From contig OZ035962.1 in assembly GCA_964034945.1 (NCBI GenBank), positions 8,383,789 through 8,447,788 of the forward strand: DNA of 64,000 nt, in the 5' to 3' direction. Of the stretch, positions 1-11,753 are shown one piece after another. The notes beneath the pieces were generated by a model. That model saw nothing but the letters and a program-made list of their open reading frames with translations. It was not told the DNA's origin and made no database searches. Numbering within the stretch: the first letter of the stretch is position 1; each line of letters opens with the position of its first letter. Both the position numbers and the translations under genes were made by a program. The stretch comes from Chrysopilus asiliformis. Lineage: Eukaryota > Arthropoda > Insecta > Diptera > Rhagionidae.

Positions 1-1247
1 GTTTTGGTTTTCAATGAGCATAGCATCTTATGTTTATATGGAACTTTTTCATGAGTTGTTGTAGGCAGAGAAATGTATTATGATGTCACAAACGACGGAT
101 GGTTCTATGTGGAGTTGGTGTCCAGATTCATGCAATATTTGAGAATGAAATATTATCGCTTTTCGCCACACCAATTTTTTTTCCCCAACTTGGTCGGGTT
201 TACAGAAATAAGAAACTGGTCACCCTAATGATGGACCTGTGAACGGATGAAGTTAGAGAAACATTTACATGTAAATGGCTTCCTTCTAATTTGTCATAGA
301 CATTAAATCAAGTATTATACATATGAAATTTGTGTCAACGCAATATTTTTATGTCCTTAGGGGAAATAAAACAAACACAAGAAAAGTTATTTTAAACAAT
401 CGTTTTTCACATTCTAATGCACATTATGTGAAAGAGATCCTGTTGACGAATCTCAAGTTATTTCTTGTGATTTTCGCTCGTAAACTTTTTTTTCGCAAAA
501 CAGTATTCGACTTATGAAGTCGTTTCAAAAAAAAAGTCCTTAGCCTGTGATTTTATATTACACAGTGCAACAAAATTCACAAAGTTTACTGTTTCTTTCA
601 AGATGTTTGATGTTAATCATCATCAGCCTCGACGCTACAGCTCTCGAAGAATCTGGGCCTCCTCAATTGAGGTTTCATAACAATTTCTTCCCTGCTTCGC
701 ACCTACAGTTTTTTTTACATGGATTACGAGCGAACCATGGCTGAATTACAACATTTGTAAGGATTTTGCGTTGCAACCCATCAACAACAGAGGTCGTGAT
801 AGCAATCTAGTGTTACTAGTGTGCGCTGATTCCGAACATCAAAGAATTTACTGGGTGTTAAAAACTGTAAAAAGTTCTAAAAGAAAATTCAAAAATTGGC
901 TTGAGTGCAAATTTTTATACCAAAAATGGTTTTAAAATGATATTGGCAACTTTTGCAGGATAAATGTAATAACGGTAAAATTGCCCATTGCGTATTTTTA
1001 CGTTGAATGTTTCATAATTTGTGTAAATCAATCAGCTGTTCGGCAGTCTTCGCTCAATAAACACAAAATTAGAAGTTGAAAATGCCAATAATCAGTGAAA
1101 ACCTAAGATTTACTAAATATGATCAAATAGCACAAGGAAAATTCTTACTGTTGCAGCCGAATTTAAGAATTTCTCGAAATCTCCGGATTTGACGTTTGAG
1201 TAACTTTACGATGTTCGCTTAAAGGACTTTTCATACAAACTTTGACA
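1..1247. other. AT-rich stretch, no gene seen
   Basis: No convincing coding exon on either strand. Open frames are short and low in complexity and none recalls a known protein. The segment 600-760 is slightly richer in GC but has no family motif. Confidence 0.5.
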
Positions 1248-1378
1248 GAGGTCCTATCATCGAACACAATACGATTGGTTCGAATCGTAAATTCAATGAT
1301 GTTGTTAGCGTTTTATACCAACAACAACATTCAATTTACGATTCGAATCAATCGAAATGTGTTCGGTGATAGGGCCTC
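1248..1378. mobile_element. Foldback (long inverted repeat) MITE, copy 1
   Basis: Two arms of about 61 bp (1248-1308 and 1318-1378) are inverted copies with roughly 85% identity by eye. They run from GAGG(T/C)CCTATCA at the ends to TTGTT at the loop, and about 9 bases separate them. The loop region (GTTGTTAG, a T-rich stretch, ACCAACAA) resembles the loop of the element at 51866-51989 in reverse orientation. I found no transposase and no clear target-site duplication. The class is not determined. Confidence 0.75.
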
Positions 1379-2680
1379 AGTTCATTTACGACGTGGTAAA
1401 CTTACGCAGTTTACGCGGTTTACGAGACATTTCTGCGGATTTAAGAATCCCCTAATAAAAATTCAGGTGTTTAATATAATTTTTGATTTATTTAGATAGT
1501 TTTTAAACGTTTGTGGTTTATATTAGAACGATTTCTTCTTTGGTATTTACTCGAATATTTCCTTAACAAATTTCCATTGTAAGTTTGTGAGTTCCATTGT
1601 AAGTTTATCAAAACTACTTCTCACCTTCGTTTGTAACAGAATTATTTACCTTTCAAAAAAATTGTCTTTTTGTTCATTTGTCAGTGTGTGTGTGTGAGTG
1701 TGTGTATGAGCTGTCAAACAATTGACTACCGCCCTAATTCCGGTTTAAAGATTGACGTCTCTTATTAACTCGAGTTAAGAGGATATTAATAGATTTCGTA
1801 TTCTGAATTACAAGAGATGTCAACCTCTACTTCCGTGGTGAATTTTTCTAATAGGTTTTGCGATTCTTAAAACAAAATCGACGGTTCTACCCTCACAAAC
1901 TTAAGAGGACTTCGCCGATATCCTGTTACCACCTCTTATCTGGTGTGCTGCGTTTGAAACTTGCAAAATTTGTTTCGAGGAGGCCTCCAACAAAATATTG
2001 ATATTGAAAAGGTATGTAAAATTATATTCTGAACATTTTTTTGAATAGTACTGTTTTTAATCAAATTCGCCGTTTTGAAGAAAACCGCGAGCAAAGTTTA
2101 ACGACGTGAAAAAGTCAAAATTTCAACATTTTTTATGTAAAACTCATTAAAGTTTGTGCCTGCTTTTCAATTGGGGACCATTATTGGCACCAAAAACGAA
2201 TTATAAATCAACTGGGATAACATTAAAATCACCATTTGCTTTCAATTCAAATAAAGTTATAAAACTTGGAAGAAATAGTTTAAAAATATGAAAAAGAAGC
2301 TTTTCTAATCGGTGAATTTGAATACGGATTGTCTTTCTTTTATTATTTGTTCATTTTACTGGCACAATATATTTTTTTTATATGACTTTAATTTCAAGCC
2401 GTCTGAATCGAGTAAAAATCCATTCTCCAAAAATGTATTCACATGCTTTTCAAGATCCAAAATGTCTTTTTTATACAATGTTTCGATAATTTCCATTGTT
2501 TTAGACAACTTTATTAATTGCGGATAAAATTAAATGACACGACCTTGCCAGATATACCTGCTATGGTAGATATCTTAACTTGTTAAAATCGAAACTTACC
2601 AAAATCTCTAATCCAGAATACCATTTCTATTAAAATCCTGATTTTTTTTAATCATTTTATAGTTTTAGCCAGAGCTTAGG
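1379..2680. other. Intergenic; GT microsatellite and short palindromes
   Basis: An imperfect (GT)n run lies at 1684-1708. A perfect 14-bp palindrome TTAACTCGAGTTAA lies near 1767. A short inverted pair built on GACGTCTCTT / AAGAGATGTC lies near 1754 and 1813. No gene is recognised. Confidence 0.45.
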
Positions 2681-2689
2681 GGAATACCC

Positions 2690-3250
2690 TTTAATGCCGA
2701 AGCACAGCTCAGGATGGTCAAAAGAACGAAAGGAGATGCCGGTTTATATTCTCCTGGAACTTCTGCAGGCTATAGTGGGAACACATTGGATGGTAAATCG
2801 TTCCAAAGTCTTGTTGTTCGCGGAATGAAGAAATTCCTAAACTTTACTGTACGAAAACGGTGAGGCCAAGGAAGAAGTCGTGCGCGTACGAGAGGGTCTA
2901 GGGAAAACATACCGTGGAGGAAAAAGTTGGGAAATTTCGGTGGAACATTTCCCATGGAAATATCTATAGAATATGCTGAGTACCCCAACAGAGCGTTTGA
3001 TGCTCGAGAGACGGTAATGAATCTGTCAAAGATTTGTTTCCAATCAATCGGATCGCACGTTTTTGAATTCCGTTCAGCAGTTCCAGGACAGTTTTGGGGG
3101 CTCCAGACCAAATGCGCGAATTATACTCAAATCTCGGACGAATGTAGGTCTTGTAGATGCTGAGGACGTCAATTGGTGTGAAATATTTTTTGCAGCGTCC
3201 CAGAAAGCCTGGCCACTGCGATGCTTCCTTTGCAATTTTGAAAATATGAT
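2690..3250 (-). mobile_element. Decayed jockey-type non-LTR retrotransposon, RT 3' end
   Basis: Reading the minus strand from 3250 down gives the C-terminal part of an insect LINE reverse transcriptase: IYKTYIRPRFEYNSRIWSG, then IQKRAIRLIGN, YRYFHGKCS and FFIPRTTRLWNDLPSNVFP, ending with LQKFQENINRHL. These blocks lie in different frames, so at least two frameshifts separate them; stops occur in the abandoned frames. No upstream RT catalytic core or endonuclease remains, which suggests a 5'-truncated, inactive copy. The pattern 'three-finger' RT end with RLWN(S/D)LP is typical of the jockey clade. Confidence 0.88.
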
Positions 3251-4300
3251 CAGAAAATATTTAACAGTTAAGAAAATATCTTAGCTTTCGTAATCCGGAA
3301 TAGGGAGGGTACGTTTGGGTACGGTCCTTCGGGGATATTCATGACTATAGTTACTTACGGCAAGCTATGACAGTTTGACGTCATTACCTATCATTGACTA
3401 CGACTATTAATGCATCCCCAAATGCCCTCCTGATCGATTTACACAAAATATTTGAAGAGTGCGTTCATGAAACACTGCGTAAAAATACGCAATCGATAGT
3501 TTTTGCCTAAAATACTCATAATATATCTCAAGTTTGGCTATTAGGGTCCAAAAACGACTGTCGGATTCAGATCCGGGATGCCTAAATTAGCGCAAAATTT
3601 AGATTAAAATATCGACAAAAAGACGTTGATACTTGCTTTTGTTAATGAGAATCATGTTGTATTTCAACATATTTAATATACAGGGTTGTTTAACCTTTTG
3701 CATTCCACACTTTTGTGGTTAAACTTAGTATGTCACCGTATAGATGTCAGTGGACTGCAAAAGTTTAGACGATTTTATTTCTAAATAAGTCGGCTGAGCT
3801 GCGTCTGAAGCATGTTGGCTTCCAAACTAGAACCATACTAGTGGCTGACTTTCTGGACCCGGCATACCTATAAGATTACTTCAATCATAAAAAAAATTTC
3901 AATAACAATATGAGCAGTGGGTTGACAAGACTAATAACAGTAAATAAAACACGTCTAAATCAAAAAAAATAAAACTTTCAATAGAATGACGTATTTTATA
4001 GACAGCCCCACTCGATACAGCTGTTTTAAAGCAAACACAGCATTTTAAATTAAAAATCGTGAGACAATAATCCCGAAACACTTCTAAAATGAATGGAAAA
4101 TGCCACCATTACTTTCAGTATCTACAAACAAGACATATTTTGTTTCAAATTTAATATTATTAATAACTTAATCCTCTAAATCGGAAATTCTACAAGTCAA
4201 AATATTTTCAGAACAGGAACGTCGAGATGGCTTTTTTCCAGTAGGCACTAGGATCTGGGGCATGAAAGTTTAATTAAAAAGAAAACTGGAATAGTGTAAC
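3251..4300. other. AT-rich intergenic stretch
   Basis: No supported gene. A weak inverted repeat between GGGGATATTCAT near 3333 and ATTAATGCATCCCC near 3407 could be a small MITE but is too imperfect to call. Confidence 0.4.
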
Positions 4301-6431
4301 TTGGAAATGGTTTATCGATTGCCGTTACTACCACCTGAAAGAGGTGAGGCGACTTCCCTGGAGTTAAGATCCTAGCCGGGCACATGTGGAATTCGGAAAC
4401 GTGGTATTGAAACAGTCGTATGATAGCCTAAACATGGTAGAATAGCGAAGTCGTAAGACAAGAGAAAAAAAACAACACAAGATGTGAGACATTGCGACTT
4501 GGTTTGGATCGAAAGCAATAAAATCGCATCGCATATACACAAAGATCTGGTGATGCTGATATCGTTGCGATACAAGTATAGCGCAGCGAGCCATCAGAAA
4601 AGCACCCCCTCATCCCGTTATATTGTACCACCTCTGCTTGAAGAACAGCTAGAAAGCTGCCAAAATGGCCAAACAAGAATTGCGGAAAGAGTGAAGGGGG
4701 AAAAAGCGCCCTCGACCTTTCCACTCCCTGCTGGCCTATCTAACTGTCTATTGGTGGCAGCTAACCTTCTGTTGCCTAACGCAAATCCAACCGAAAATCA
4801 ACGACGGAGTGACAGAGGAAAGAAGACACAACGGCAGCGCCAGCGGGACGAACGATAGCGGTGGCGGCGGCATTGAATTTGTGTACTTTAATCCAAATCC
4901 CCGTTCCACGACCTCATCTCTTTCTCGACAACCCCAAGAGCGCCTCGTTCCGTGTCTCGATTCCCTCAGCTATGAAGTCTATCCCATGTGGGATGGAAGC
5001 GATGCGACGGTGGGGCGATTGGGCTGAATGCCGCTGGGTGATATCGCTCGAGATAAGGGAATCCATTAAAGAGCTCTCTGGCATGTCGACGGTTACAGCG
5101 GCGGTGTGGGGGCAGGAGGAGGCTTCAAAGCACAACACACAAGGGGGTGGGCGAAGGTGGCGGCAGCACTGAAAAAGTGATCAGCGAATCGACCTAGCGA
5201 GTGAGCGACCCGCGAAGAAAGAAGGCCACACAACACTTGTCCAACTCCTCCCCAACCCTTGCCTAGTGCTACTGTCACAAAGCACTAGAACTGCACGAGC
5301 TACTCGGCTAATAGCCAGCCAAATATGTGGAACAATTGCCAATATTTATTTATCTCTAAATTTAATTGGAATTCGTCGCTGCTGACAGACATTGTCCATG
5401 CACAAACACATGCACACACCTCATTAGAACGAGTGTCCGCCGTCGATTTCTTTCGAATCGAATCTAAAAAGTGAAAATTCCGCAATTCGCGAGCATTTCT
5501 TCATATGATTTTAGACAAATATTCATCGGTGGTTCGGTGGTAGAATGCTCGTTGAATTGTGGAATGTACTTCGGTTGCACTGACAGCTAATTGAGTTCAC
5601 CATAGAAGAGTTCTCCGTGAAAAGTCCTTTGAAACGAGACCCCACACTTGATAGTTTAGATTAGTTGATATATATCCGAATGTGAGCCAAAGAAATGAAA
5701 ACTGATAGGAAAAAAAACATCGTTTCAAAGAGGCTTTTAATCGCCCCAAAAAGTAATTAACTGAGAAATGTGTACCTGGCGGCGGGGTCAATAATTTCAA
5801 GATTTCCTCCAAACGCGACCAAACGGTGTTGCTGGTGTGGGTTTCTTATATGGCTGTCTCGTTCGCACTCGTAGAACGCGGATAGCTATTAGGATAGCAA
5901 ATATAGCTGTTCCGTCGCACACAATCACACAGCGCACTGTAGAAATTCACACGACGGAAGCGGAAAAACGTATAAAATCTCCACTTGAAAACTCACGTTC
6001 TATGCAAATGACGTTCCTATATCGCCGTTGTCCACTTAACTATGTCCCGGTGACGTTTCTACGCGAATATCAGTGCGTGCATAGCCAGCTTTCGCCTGTG
6101 TTGAGGTGAATTACGGCCAACACACAACTATTGTGAAGCTCTTGCGGAAAGCACGAAGAAAATGCGAAAGGAGTAAAGAATCTGGAAAATCCTTCATCTA
6201 GTGATCTTCCTCGCACACAAACACTGTGGAACTCCTGAACACATATTGCTTTGCACTTCACTGTAGCGTGCGTGTGCTTTCAAAATCGCGCGAATGCATT
6301 TTCCACTACACTAACGGGAAAGTTCACGAAAAGCAACAACAAAAACACTCAGCACGACACGAGCACGAAAAAAAAAAAATAAAAAAAACTATGAGCCGAA
6401 AACCCAACAAAATCACAAACAACGGACTTAC
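4300..6431. promoter_or_regulatory. Higher-GC block, probable promoter/upstream region
   Basis: This stretch has clearly more CpG and GC than the flanking DNA and contains many restart-free but family-less open frames on both strands, as promoter and 5'UTR DNA often does. Splice-like signals occur (AAAGAG|GTGAGG on plus near 4345). No protein family is recognised in any frame. It lies just downstream of the candidate first exon at 6432-6970 (minus strand), so it may be first-intron or promoter DNA of the same gene. Confidence 0.3.
5524..5551 (+). tRNA. tRNA-Gly-like 5' half (fragment)
   Basis: These 28 bases match the 5' half of insect tRNA-Gly(GCC) as I remember it with one difference: CATCGGTGGTTC, then GGTGGTAGAATGCTCG with A box intact. 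The anticodon arm and the T arm/B box (GGTTCGATTCC) are not found downstream, so this is not a functional gene. It could be a tRNA pseudogene or the head of a tRNA-derived SINE. Confidence 0.5.
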
Positions 6432-6970
6432 ACAGCGGTGAGCGTATCACCTGTCCAGCGAGATGGCTACAAATAATGGACACTTCACACCACTTCTGCT
6501 TCTTCGATTTCCTTCTAACGACTACAAAATGCCAATTAATGGATCGCCGTTAGTAAACAAACAAAAAACAGTCGACAGGTACTTTTTTTATCGGAAAATT
6601 CAGCGAGATTTGTTTATGTTTCGCTTGACGTTTCCGTTTTTCACGATTTTCCACTCAATCCGAGCGCGAATTGCTGTTGCAAAATCCACACCACCACCGA
6701 AAAATAACGTTTTCAAAATGTTTACGCGCACACTTTGGCAGCGCGACACGTTACACATCTGCACCACGAAAGCTCCACTCGTACGCACACACTTGCACCG
6801 TATCACAGAATCGATTATCGCATGGTTTGATTAAAAAAAGAAGCAAGTCTTCTGGCTCGCGACTTTTTTCTTTGATGGAATTTTTCTCGCCTGTCCCAAA
6901 GTGCTCCGATGGCGTCAAATCGTATTTCTTCCGCAGTTTTTCGATTGATGCGGACGCAGAGAACGTTTGT
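6432..6970 (-). promoter_or_regulatory. Candidate untranslated first exon
   Basis: On the minus strand a good donor (CGCTGT|GTAAGT, GT at 6430-6431) ends a GC-richer stretch that extends to about 6970, beyond which DNA is AT-rich. No ATG-led frame resembles a known protein. The simplest reading is a 5'UTR exon of a minus-strand gene whose coding exons lie off the left edge. The transcription start is not determined. Confidence 0.3.
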
Positions 6971-7401
6971 AAACACTAATTTTTTATAATTTTCCGATTT
7001 ATTTTGGTTTTATACATACAAAATAATGTTTTCTCCTCAACAAGCTTTACCACACACCAATCGAAAAAATCGTGAAGTAGTGTGGCACATACGATCTCAC
7101 AAAGCACCGAAATAGCTATGCTATAATTCACCTAGCAGATGGGTAATTTTTAAATTGGAACCTACAACATTACTTAGAGTACCTCTACGGAAACTAAAGT
7201 GCATCTATGTAATTTTCTTTGTCGTTTTAGGAAAGTTTTTATAGCAAATCCAAAAGGAATCTGAAAAGTTAGGCTTGTTTAATTTGCTCGATTTACTGTT
7301 ATAATCGTCCCAATAGTTTGTTTCTAAACCTAATTAATAGACTGTCCTATTTATTAGGTAGAGAGTAGAGGGCCTGTGATCTACAGAATGGACAATCGAA
7401 A
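6971..7401. other. AT-rich stretch, nothing recognised
   Basis: No coding exon, RNA gene or repeat structure seen. Confidence 0.4.
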
Positions 7402-7643
7402 TTAACACGTTGACGGACAGTAGAAACAAGTGAAATTCGAACAAGTGAAATTCGACAGTAGAAACAAGTGAAATTCGAAAATTGACACTAGGCTTCTACT
7501 TGTACGCTGGTAAATGCACATTTGTGCTGCTACAGCCGCAGTGTCTAAAAACGACCGTTTCGTATTGGACGGCTATTGCCGTCATGTCACATAGTGAACT
7601 TGAACTTGACGGCTATAGCCGCAACTGTCCGTCAACGTGTTAA
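7402..7643. mobile_element. piggyBac-type MITE 1 (TTAA-flanked)
   Basis: A 242-bp segment is bounded by TTAA on both sides. Its terminal inverted repeats match perfectly over CACGTTGACGGACAGT. TTAA targets duplicated on insertion and short TIRs are hallmarks of the piggyBac superfamily. The interior has no transposase frame. It carries two copies of a short internal motif (ACAAGTGAAATTCG) and a near-repeat GACGGCTAT(T/A)GCCG near 7570 and 7609. Confidence 0.85.
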
Positions 7644-7672
7644 TAGACTATCCTACTGATTATGGAACTGTC

Positions 7673-7954
7673 TTAACTCTCCGTCTACCATTGGGGTCAA
7701 TTTGACCCCACAGCGATAAAATTTTTCTCTAATTCTAGCCGTAATAGTTTTTGGACTTTGTAACTTCTTGACATTGTTTCTTTAAAAATTCTTTATTGTA
7801 TTTTGCTGGAATCTATTGACATTATTGAAGTTTTTTCTAAGAGTACTCAGGCATTTTCAATAACAACTAAAGGAAAATGGCTTATTACCGATTGGGGTCT
7901 AATTGACCCCAACGGTAGTTCTATCAGGTTTTTTTTCGGTAGACGGAGGGTTAA
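7673..7954. mobile_element. piggyBac-type MITE 2 (TTAA-flanked)
   Basis: A 282-bp segment lies between TTAA at 7673-7676 and TTAA at 7951-7954. The TIRs, C(T/C)CTCCGTCTACC, match at 12 of 13 bases. Subterminal near-palindromes occur at both ends: TGGGGTCAATTTGACCCCA near 7692 and TTGGGGTCTAATTGACCCCA near 7893. It is non-autonomous. It lies only 29 bp from MITE 1 but its TIR sequence differs, so the two belong to different families. Confidence 0.82.
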
Positions 7955-8990
7955 AGGATTGGAATTAGAACCGGAATAGAACTAGAAGACTATATGGAGG
8001 ACTCAGAATAGAAGTGGATCAAGTACAGAAAATCATATGTTGAGAAATTAAGCGTTAAAGTTTTTATATCCCTATTAATTCGCAAATAAATTTCAACACA
8101 AATTGGTAGGTTAAAGGTTATATTTTACCAAGACTGAATTACAAATAATATTGGGGTATGGTAATAAGGTTAAAAATAAAATAGTTTGAAAAAAAATGTC
8201 AATTTGATACATTTCAGCATTTAAACAATTTTTTTCATAGCCATTAATTGAAATGCAGCTTCTATTCTGATTCCTCCATATAATACTAGAGTGTGGTCAT
8301 CGGAAAACCATTGGCGGTTCGAAACTTTTCGAATTTTTTTTCTCACAAATTTTCGAATTGTTTTCAGGAAATAAAATTGGTTGAACATCAAGGGATAAGC
8401 TAAAAAAAAATTAAAATGCAGTTCTTTTTATATAAAAATTGGCTATAAATGAAAAAATTGGACATTTTTGATAATTAAAAAAGTTTTAACACAAATCATC
8501 ACTTTGAAATATACCTTTTATTGCCAGAATATTTATTTTAAAAGATTCAAAGTTTAAGGTTATCTTAGAACGACTCGGACTACTCCAAAATTATCTCGCT
8601 TTTAGGGTTGAGCAAAAATCTGTTAATAATCGACTATGTTGACGTAGTTTTGGGAGAAATTTGAGAAGTTTTGTTGAATCTTCGGATTTTACTGGAAATG
8701 CAATTGAATCAAACACTTAAAGCCTACAATCTTACAATAATAGTCATTTAAAACCATTGTAATCATTCCCATATATATTTTTTATTTTTAGCAAACAAAT
8801 ACAAAAGTGTTTATTAAAAAAAATATTCGCTTAAAGCGACATTTGTTTATAAATATAAAGGCGATTTCGTTGAAAATCAAGCTGTTGATTCGGTCATTAT
8901 AGCTATATAGAATAGTGTAAATTTCAAAAACTTGTCTTAAATGTTGAAGGCAAAACTTCAAGTACGCTCATTTTCAGTCCAGTGGCTAGT
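7955..8990. other. AT-rich intergenic, 3' flank of Adi1 copy A
   Basis: No gene seen. TTTATT motifs near 8780-8810 (AATAAA on the minus strand) could serve as polyadenylation signals for the gene that ends at 8991. Confidence 0.4.
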
Positions 8991-10569
8991 TTATTTGAAA
9001 CCTCCAGCCAAACGTTTAACGTAGTCCTTCCGACATGGCATATCATCAGCAGGTCTATTATGAGGGAGCCAAACAGGTTCACCAATAAAGTATCGTTTAG
9101 CTTTAATGTAATTCTGCATCGAAAACAAGAATTAAATTTGTAAATGCATTAAATTTGTAAAAATAAAAAATTAAACTAACATTTGTATCAAGTGTAAATC
9201 GGTGATAAATTCCTGATGGTATGACGATCATGTCGCCTGGTACAACCTGAATTCTAATCCACTTGTCAGCGCCACTAAAACATTAGAAAATTAACTAAAA
9301 AAAATATTAATAAAATCTTTTGGTTTTACTCTCGAACATCAAAATATCCCGATCCATCGATAACAAAGCGAATCTCTTCGTCAGTGTGCAAATGTTCAGT
9401 GTAAAAATTCTTTAATTTATTTTCATAATCCTCAAGACATTCTTTGGAACAATTGATCTGAAAGTAGTTTTAGAATTTATTATTTATATTATATATTTGA
9501 AAACAATTTTAATTACTTCATCTTCATAAGTGTAACCTCGATTTTTCCGAATTTTATCCAAAATACCATCAATTCTGTAGGTTTCGGCATTGAGCTATAA
9601 AAAAAATTTAAAAGCGTTATTTAAACCATTTTAATTTATACATATAAAGGAGAAATCTGGGGTTATTTTTACACAATTTTTAAACTTCTTGATAACACAA
9701 ATTTCTTCAATCCCTGTGAAGTGGATTTCTATACTAAATGAACCTCGACATATTCGATCTCTTGATTTTTTTGCTATTTTAAATTAGACATATCGAGGAT
9801 TGAGTGTAATACAAAAATTTTGTGTACAGGATTTTTAAGTCAAATTAAACCTTTTACACATTAAATTCACTATTTTTTAGATCAAATTCGTCATTTTGCA
9901 AATCAAATTCAATTAAAAAAATTAGCGTTTTTTCTTGTAAATTAGTAAAAGTTACAACATGTAGATTGATTAAATAACTAGATAACTTAATAAGATTTTT
10001 AAATATTGAAACAAAATTGATGAGACAAAAATTATCATTGATTACAGTTCTAATTTGTTATAAAAACAAAAAATCGTTTAGGTGTGAAACAGATTTAAAC
10101 CACGGTATCCTATACCGTGGATTTAAACCAGTGCAGTAGCAAAGTTAAATTGTTTCTTAACTCATTTACTCAGAAAAATAATAATTTTCAGGAGTTAAAA
10201 AACACGTGAGATAATTTTACAGATGTTCATAACTTTAAAAGCTTTTTATGCAAACAAAGAGGTATAAACGACAGAAATGTCAAATGGCCAGCTGATAAGC
10301 TATCGATAAAAGCACACTTCGTAAATTTACTGGGGAAAATTAAGTGAACTTCAACAATTACTAGTGGTTTTTTGTGCGTTGAATGAAGTCTAGTCTGGAC
10401 TGTTAGCCAAATGTTGGCTTATTTTTAGAATAACGCGTTTTTTTACCTTAAAATATTCCACTCCAGTTTTCTCGTACAGCTCTTCCAAAGTCAAAAAAAC
10501 GGGTGGATTGAGATGATGTTCCAATCTTTGGTCCGTCTGTTCATTATCCATAAACCATGCTTGAACCAT
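8991..10569 (-). CDS. Adi1: Acireductone dioxygenase, copy A (5 exons)
   Basis: Methionine-salvage enzyme that oxidises acireductone to the 2-keto-4-methylthiobutyrate precursor of methionine (Fe form). It is a cytosolic/nuclear cupin. Exons on the minus strand: 10447-10569, 9517-9594, 9330-9457, 9181-9274 and 8991-9113, all with GT-AG boundaries and consistent phase, encoding 181 aa. The start [10 protein letters not shown] matches the family N-terminus. The cupin metal site is visible as [11 protein letters not shown] (His, His, Glu) and the last His in GIYHRFT. The substrate-side motif [13 protein letters not shown] is intact. The length is close to the family's usual 180 or so residues. 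It lies in tandem with copy B and has the same intron positions. No disabling change is seen. Confidence 0.97.
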
Positions 10570-11626
10570 TTTCGTAAATCAAGTATTTAACTTTTTGAAG
10601 AAATTTGAAAAAATTAACAGCAGCCGAACATACTACAACTCCGAACACTTGAAACTAACTGAAGCAAAATCAAATCGAATTCGCGTTCCTCAAGTTTTCT
10701 TCTTCCCTCAACAAAAAATTCCGTTTCTATGGATATGAATGACTAGAAGCGTGGGGGGAGGGGTTTCGTGCCACCCAATTTTGTGTGTGGCGTAATTTCA
10801 GAGATTCGTAATTCATTTCGCAAATTATGGTAAAGCTTTTGAAGCAAGTGCAAACAGCAACAGATAAAATATTGTCACTGAGATTATTTAAAAATCCATG
10901 GAGTGAAGCACATAATATAATTTGAATTCACTTCTCTAATTATTTTTGATTTCAGTATTCTATTCAAGGGGTTATCTGAATTTGGATTCAATCACGTGGT
11001 ATCTCCCAAATAAAACATTTTACGGGGACACAAGGATGGAAGGTGAAGTTATCACTGTGTACAACAAAGTGAATTTGTTTGAAAACAACTTTAATTAAAT
11101 GTAATTCAAATTGCTTTTAGGAAAGATATCGAAAAACTGAAATTTATAGAAAACCGTTGGCATTGGGGATGTATAAAACTTGCCGCATTGACAAGTGTTT
11201 TTTTCAACACAAATTAATTGCTTTGTCTTGCGAAATATGTTTGATATTATGACGCATCAAATTTTCCATTTCTAGCTAATTTAACTATATTTTCTACTAC
11301 CTTCATAACCATACTAAATTTTTGCAACTTACAGTTGGTTTTAGTAGGAAATGCCTTACATAAATAGTACTAGGAGCTAATTTGCAACAAGAACTATTGG
11401 ATATTTTAAAAATAATTTTTTAGCTTGTTCTGAATTATGTTTTTAACTTTTACAATCATAGAAAATATTTTGATTTTTCTAGTAAAAATCAATGTTTCTT
11501 TTAAAAGTCTATCGAATTTTTTCAAAAATATAAAAAATATTCTTTTATAATAGAAGAACTAAAAATCTAAAGTTAAGTTTTATCTGCGAAGACTAAAATT
11601 TAAAATTTCTGGAAACACCTCTTAGA
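10570..11626. other. Intergenic between Adi1 copies
   Basis: Contains the short upstream region of copy A, including a CpG-bearing stretch at 10640-10830 that is a plausible promoter. The rest is AT-rich without a recognisable gene. Confidence 0.4.
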
Positions 11627-11753
11627 AGTTCCTTTTTCGGGCGCGCGCGGCGCCACGTTCTAGGTACGCGGAAAAGTTCCTTTTTTAGCCACGGCGCCAC
11701 GTTCTTGGTATGCGGAAAAGTTCCTTTTTTAGCTACGGCGCCACATTCGCGCA
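11627..11753. repeat. GC-rich 44-bp tandem repeat, about 2.9 copies
   Basis: The unit contains GGCGCCACGTTC, a TACGCGGAAAAG-type block and TTCCTTTTTTAGC. GGCGCCAC recurs at 11649, 11693 and 11737, so the period is 44 bp. The first copy is preceded by a GCGCGCGCGG run. It stands out sharply from AT-rich flanks. Confidence 0.85.

Noticed and set aside
3332..3421. Possible small inverted repeat (GGGGATATTCAT / ATTAATGCATCCCC)
   Set aside because: Only about two thirds of positions pair and there is no clear target duplication.
4484..5172. Overlapping open frames of 70-120 aa on both strands in the GC-rich block
   Set aside because: No family motif and long frames are expected by chance in GC-richer DNA with few stop codons. 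Treated as promoter/UTR DNA.
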